From: JBDHRG01 sp039807445
GTDB lineage: Bacteria > Pseudomonadota > Gammaproteobacteria > Competibacterales > Competibacteraceae
DNA: 7,363 bases
Direction of reading: 5' to 3'
Assembly (NCBI GenBank): GCA_039807445.1
Contig: JBDHRG010000184.1
Span: 1 to 7,363 of the forward strand
The notes below the pieces were generated by a model. That model was not told the DNA's origin. It made no database searches and saw nothing but the letters and a program-made list of their open reading frames with translations. A program made the translations under genes and the position numbers. Below, one piece after another: positions 4,856-7,363 of the stretch; position 1 is the first letter of the stretch, and every line of letters begins with the position of its first letter.

Positions 4856-6244
4856 ATGACCTCGTCTTCCTCCTCACCCCTCACCCCTCACTCCTCACCC
4901 GCGGAGGACACCATCGCCGCCATCGCCACCGCGCCGGGACGGGGAGGAGTCGGCATCGTGCGCGTGTCGGGCCCCCGGGTTCCGGCGATCGCCGAATGCC
5001 TCTTGGGCAGCCTGCCGACGCCGCGTCGTGCCGCCTTCCGCCGCTTCACCGACACCGAGGGGCATGCGCTCGACGAAGGCATCGTGCTGTACTTCCCGGC
5101 GCCGGCTTCATTCACCGGCGAGCACGTGCTCGAGCTGCAGGGCCACGGCGGCCCGGTGGTGCTCGACCTGCTGCTCGCGCGCGTGGTGGCCCTGGGTGTG
5201 CGCCCGGCGCGCCCGGGCGAGTTCTCCGAACGCGCCTTCCTGAACGGCAAGCTCGACCTCACCCAGGCCGAGGCGGTCGCCGACCTGATCGCCGCGACTT
5301 CGGCGCAAGCTGCACGCGCGGCCATGGGTTCGCTCCAGGGCGAGTTCTCGCAACGCATCGAGGCGCTGGTCGAGGGCCTGATCGATCTGCGGCTGTGGAT
5401 CGAGTCGGCGATCGACTTCCCCGAGGAAGAGATCGACTTCCTCGCCGACGGCGCGCTGGCTGCGAAGTTGGGCCGGCTGCGGGCAGACCTTGCCGCGCTG
5501 CTCGGCTCGGCGGCACAGGGACGGCTGCTGCGTGACGGCATGACGGTAGTGATCGCCGGGCGCCCGAACGCCGGCAAGTCCAGCCTGCTGAACCGCCTGA
5601 CCGGACGTGAGGCGGCGATCGTCACCGACATCCCCGGTACCACGCGCGACGTGTTGCGCGAATACATCCACCTCGACGGCATGCCGCTGCACGTGATCGA
5701 TACCGCCGGACTGCGCGAATCCGACGACCCGGTCGAGCGCGAAGGCATCCGCCGCGCCTGGGACGAGATCGCCCGCGCCGATCGCATCCTGGTACTGGCC
5801 GACGACAGCGAGGGCGTCGGTGCGGAAGAAGAGGCGATGCGCGCGCGCCTGCCGGCCGACACCCCGGTGACGCTGGTGCGCAACAAGATCGACCTCAGCG
5901 GCGCTGTGGCCGGCGAAGGGCAAGGGGCCTGGGGGGTCGAGATCCGCCTGTCGGCCAAGACCGGCGAAGGCGTGGCCCGGCTGCGCGAGCACCTGAAGGC
6001 GTGCATGGGCTACCAGGGCGAACACGAGGGGCAGTTCATGGCCCGCCGCCGCCATCTCGACGCGCTCGAGCGGGCCGGAGAGGCGCTCGCGCGCGCCCGC
6101 GTCCAGCTCGAAGAGGTCCGCGCCGGCGAGCTCGCCGCCGAAGAGTTGCGCCTGGCCCAAGAGGCGCTGGGCGAGATCACCGGCGAGTTCAGCTCCGACG
6201 ACCTGCTCGGGCGGATCTTCTCGAGCTTCTGCATCGGGAAGTGA
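4856..6244 (+). CDS. mnmE: tRNA-5-carboxymethylaminomethyluridine(34) synthesis GTPase MnmE
   Basis: With MnmG, modifies the wobble uridine (U34) of certain tRNAs using a folate-derived one-carbon unit and GTP hydrolysis. The 462 residues contain the N-terminal folate-binding domain, starting at DTIAAIATAPGRGGVGIVRVSG near residue 18, then helical segments. The G domain has G1 GRPNAGKSS (235-243), G2 GTTRD (261-265), G3 DTAG (282-285), G4 NKID (343-346) and G5 SAK (366-368). The C-terminus is FCIGK with the conserved Cys459. All catalytic motifs are intact. The first 17 residues (MTSSSSSPLTPH...) exceed the usual 4-5 before the conserved Asp and come largely from the heptad repeat. ATG 4856 is the only good start after the in-frame stop at 4805, but no Shine-Dalgarno sequence precedes it. 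It lies 86 nt after yidC. Confidence 0.96.
   Translation: MTSSSSSPLTPHSSPAEDTIAAIATAPGRGGVGIVRVSGPRVPAIAECLLGSLPTPRRAAFRRFTDTEGHALDEGIVLYFPAPASFTGEHVLELQGHGGPVVLDLLLARVVALGVRPARPGEFSERAFLNGKLDLTQAEAVADLIAATSAQAARAAMGSLQGEFSQRIEALVEGLIDLRLWIESAIDFPEEEIDFLADGALAAKLGRLRADLAALLGSAAQGRLLRDGMTVVIAGRPNAGKSSLLNRLTGREAAIVTDIPGTTRDVLREYIHLDGMPLHVIDTAGLRESDDPVEREGIRRAWDEIARADRILVLADDSEGVGAEEEAMRARLPADTPVTLVRNKIDLSGAVAGEGQGAWGVEIRLSAKTGEGVARLREHLKACMGYQGEHEGQFMARRRHLDALERAGEALARARVQLEEVRAGELAAEELRLAQEALGEITGEFSSDDLLGRIFSSFCIGK
4872..4900 (+). repeat. heptad repeat, right arm of inverted repeat, inside mnmE
   Basis: Four tandem 7-mers CCTCACC, CCTCACC, CCTCACT, CCTCACC (4872-4899). They are the inverted counterpart of the left arm and are translated as the Ser/Pro/Thr/His-rich N-terminus of MnmE. 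The 17 nt at 4884-4900 pair perfectly with 4795-4811. Confidence 0.85.
6227..6244 (+). other. probable attachment site (attB-like) at mnmE 3' end
   Basis: The final 18 nt of mnmE (encoding FCIGK and the stop) are the position used as attB by Salmonella genomic island 1 and related elements. Those elements insert at the last 18 bp of trmE/thdF/mnmE. Mobile-element-type sequence begins directly at the stop codon on the far side. No second copy of this 18-mer was seen in the remaining 1.1 kb, so the other att site would lie beyond the window or be lost. Confidence 0.5.
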
Positions 6245-6633
6245 ATCGCCCGCGCCACCGCCGCGAGGTTGCCGGCATGGAAGGCCACGGCCACCGTATG
6301 GCCGCTGGCCTCATGCACGCTGGCCCCGGTCGCAAAGCCCTCGACGACACAGACGACATCGCCCGCTGCGACGCTCGGTTCGCCGCACGCGTCGCCGCCG
6401 GTTCGCCAACCAGGCAGTAGAGGCGTCGCGCCAGTTCTCCATGCCACCCGCCGGCAGGCCGTCCAGGTGCAGCAGGTAGGCGGTATCGCCGCGGCTGTGC
6501 GCGCCCGCCGCGTTGCAGCGGTGCAGCCGGCCGTCGGCGATGATCGGGTCGGGCGGCACGATGTCGCGCACGCTGAGCGCGGCGCGGAACCGATCGAGAA
6601 CTTCGGAGTATCGATTGGCGAGCAAGCAGCGTC
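6245..6633 (-). pseudogene. remnant of a Toprim-domain primase of mobile-element type
   Basis: Two parts of one primase-like protein lie in different minus-strand frames. The upstream part (about 6625 to 6398) reads SEVLDRFRAALSVRDIV then IIADGRLHRCN, YLLHLDGLPAG and NWRDAS. This resembles the N-terminal region of the plasmid/phage/island primases that begin DRFRAAI and contain ADGKLHRF and IPAGxFGxWR. The downstream part (about 6375 to 6246) reads GDVVCVVEGFATGASVHEAS and GHTVAVAFHAGNLAAVARA. This is the opening of a Toprim domain, with the acidic residue in VVEG and the GNL stretch. The intervening ~100 residues expected in the family are missing, the frame changes near 6376-6398, and the coding similarity stops at the mnmE stop codon. 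The acidic Toprim DxD motif should follow but is absent, so the protein cannot be active. The start is unclear and nearly touches the upstream HNH gene. Family assignment rests on motif recall. Confidence 0.72.
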
Positions 6634-7363
6634 TCAGCCCCGAAAGACGTGCTCCCGATGCCACTGCAGGAACGGCAGATGCTCCGGCGCCACCCAGCGC
6701 AGGCGCAGCTCCTCGCTCACATGCAGCGATGCGCGGTGTTCGGCGGTCAGGCGCGGGGCAATGACCAACTCGCCGCCGGCATCGAAGGTGATCAGGCCCC
6801 GGTCGAACAGCGCGTCGAGGTGCGCGACGAGGAGAAAGCCGTTGAACGCATCCAGCCGCTCCTCATCGCTCTCGCAATCGGCCCATGGCTTCGCGTGGCT
6901 GGCGCGCAGCACCTCGGGCAAGGCCAGCCCGGTCACGGCGCAGGCCCCGCCCCAGTAGTCGAGCAACGCCTCGCGGAAGACGTCCTGCCCCACGCGCTGG
7001 CGCACGAGCCGCTCGACCTCCGTGCTCTTGTCCGCGAGTCGATCCAGCTCACTCGCGGCTCGCTCTCGAAACGTGTGGGCTGCCTGATCGGGCAGTGCCA
7101 GCGACAGCTCCGCCGCGCGGCGCAGCAGCGCGGCCAGCGCGTCGATGTCCGGCGCATCGAACGCGCCGGGGCCGTCAGCGAGCCCCGGCAGGCTGCGGGC
7201 GAGTTCGCGAACGAGCCGTCCTTCCGGAAAGGTCAGCTGCCACCCGCCGCTCGCGGCGGTGACGGTTGCGCGCCCGCGGTGGCGCGCCGAGGCGAGCACC
7301 ACGCGGGCCTCGATGCTCTCGACCACGTTCTCCCAGCCATGCTCGCGGCCGGCCTTCTCGACC
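6634..7363 (-). CDS. HNH_2-domain endonuclease-like protein, 5' end outside window
   Basis: The open frame enters from the right edge and ends at TGA 6636-6634, giving 242 visible residues. A GTG at 7326 is possible, but the frame stays open with protein-like sequence (EKAGREHGWENVVESIEA) to the edge, so the true start is probably outside. The C-terminal part carries an HNH_2-type module: YWGGACAVTG, LRASHAKPWADC, then FNGFLLVAHLDALFDRGLITF. The probable H-N-H residues, counted from the GTG codon, are H144, N162 and H169, with one Cys in GACAVTG. Such modules occur in predicted restriction or defence nucleases, often with variable N-terminal regions. The N-terminal half here is not recognised. 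Its target is unknown. It borders the broken primase, suggesting an island cargo gene. The motif looks intact. Confidence 0.8.
   Translation of the reverse strand, partial: VEKAGREHGWENVVESIEARVVLASARHRGRATVTAASGGWQLTFPEGRLVRELARSLPGLADGPGAFDAPDIDALAALLRRAAELSLALPDQAAHTFRERAASELDRLADKSTEVERLVRQRVGQDVFREALLDYWGGACAVTGLALPEVLRASHAKPWADCESDEERLDAFNGFLLVAHLDALFDRGLITFDAGGELVIAPRLTAEHRASLHVSEELRLRWVAPEHLPFLQWHREHVFRG

Noticed and set aside
4872..4900. CRISPR-like array
   Set aside because: The units are 7 nt with no spacers, so this is a tandem heptad repeat rather than a CRISPR.
5108..6160. 350-codon minus-strand open frame opposite mnmE
   Set aside because: Shadow frame; mnmE on the plus strand has every GTPase motif.

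Overview
This window is the replication-origin locus of a GC-rich proteobacterium, most likely a gammaproteobacterium. Two things suggest this: the order dnaN < dnaA < | > rpmH > rnpA > yidD > yidC > mnmE, and DnaA and YidC sequences that resemble gammaproteobacterial family members. A betaproteobacterium is not excluded, because it shares the same synteny. No database search was run.

Layout: (1) 1-534, minus strand: 5' half of dnaN (sliding clamp). (2) 535-773: AT-rich dnaA-dnaN intergenic region with an unwinding element and a dense DnaA-box array, the probable oriC. (3) 774-2183, minus: complete dnaA. (4) 2184-2388: divergent control region with three further DnaA-box-like sites on the dnaA side and a good sigma-70 promoter for rpmH. 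(5) 2389-4769, plus: compact operon rpmH-rnpA-yidD-yidC (ribosomal protein L34, RNase P protein, membrane-insertion factor, membrane insertase), with overlaps at rnpA/yidD and yidD/yidC. (6) 4770-4855: short spacer with a GC hairpin and one arm of a 7-nt-periodic inverted repeat. The other arm lies inside the first codons of mnmE. (7) 4856-6244, plus: mnmE (tRNA-modification GTPase). (8) 6245-7363, minus: accessory DNA abutting the mnmE stop codon. It holds a wrecked Toprim-type primase gene of the mobile-element kind and an HNH_2-domain protein gene that runs off the window.

The core genes are ordinary and look intact. The main points of interest are four. The DnaA boxes sit on an 11-bp lattice in two oppositely oriented arms beside an E. 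coli-like unwinding junction. A heptad inverted repeat has become the N-terminal extension of MnmE. The mnmE 3' end matches the kind of sequence used as attachment site by SGI1-family islands, and the primase remnant stops exactly there. Beyond it lies an HNH nuclease gene. I see no convincing evidence of a wholly new system. The right-hand accessory segment is cut by the window edge, so its full content cannot be judged.
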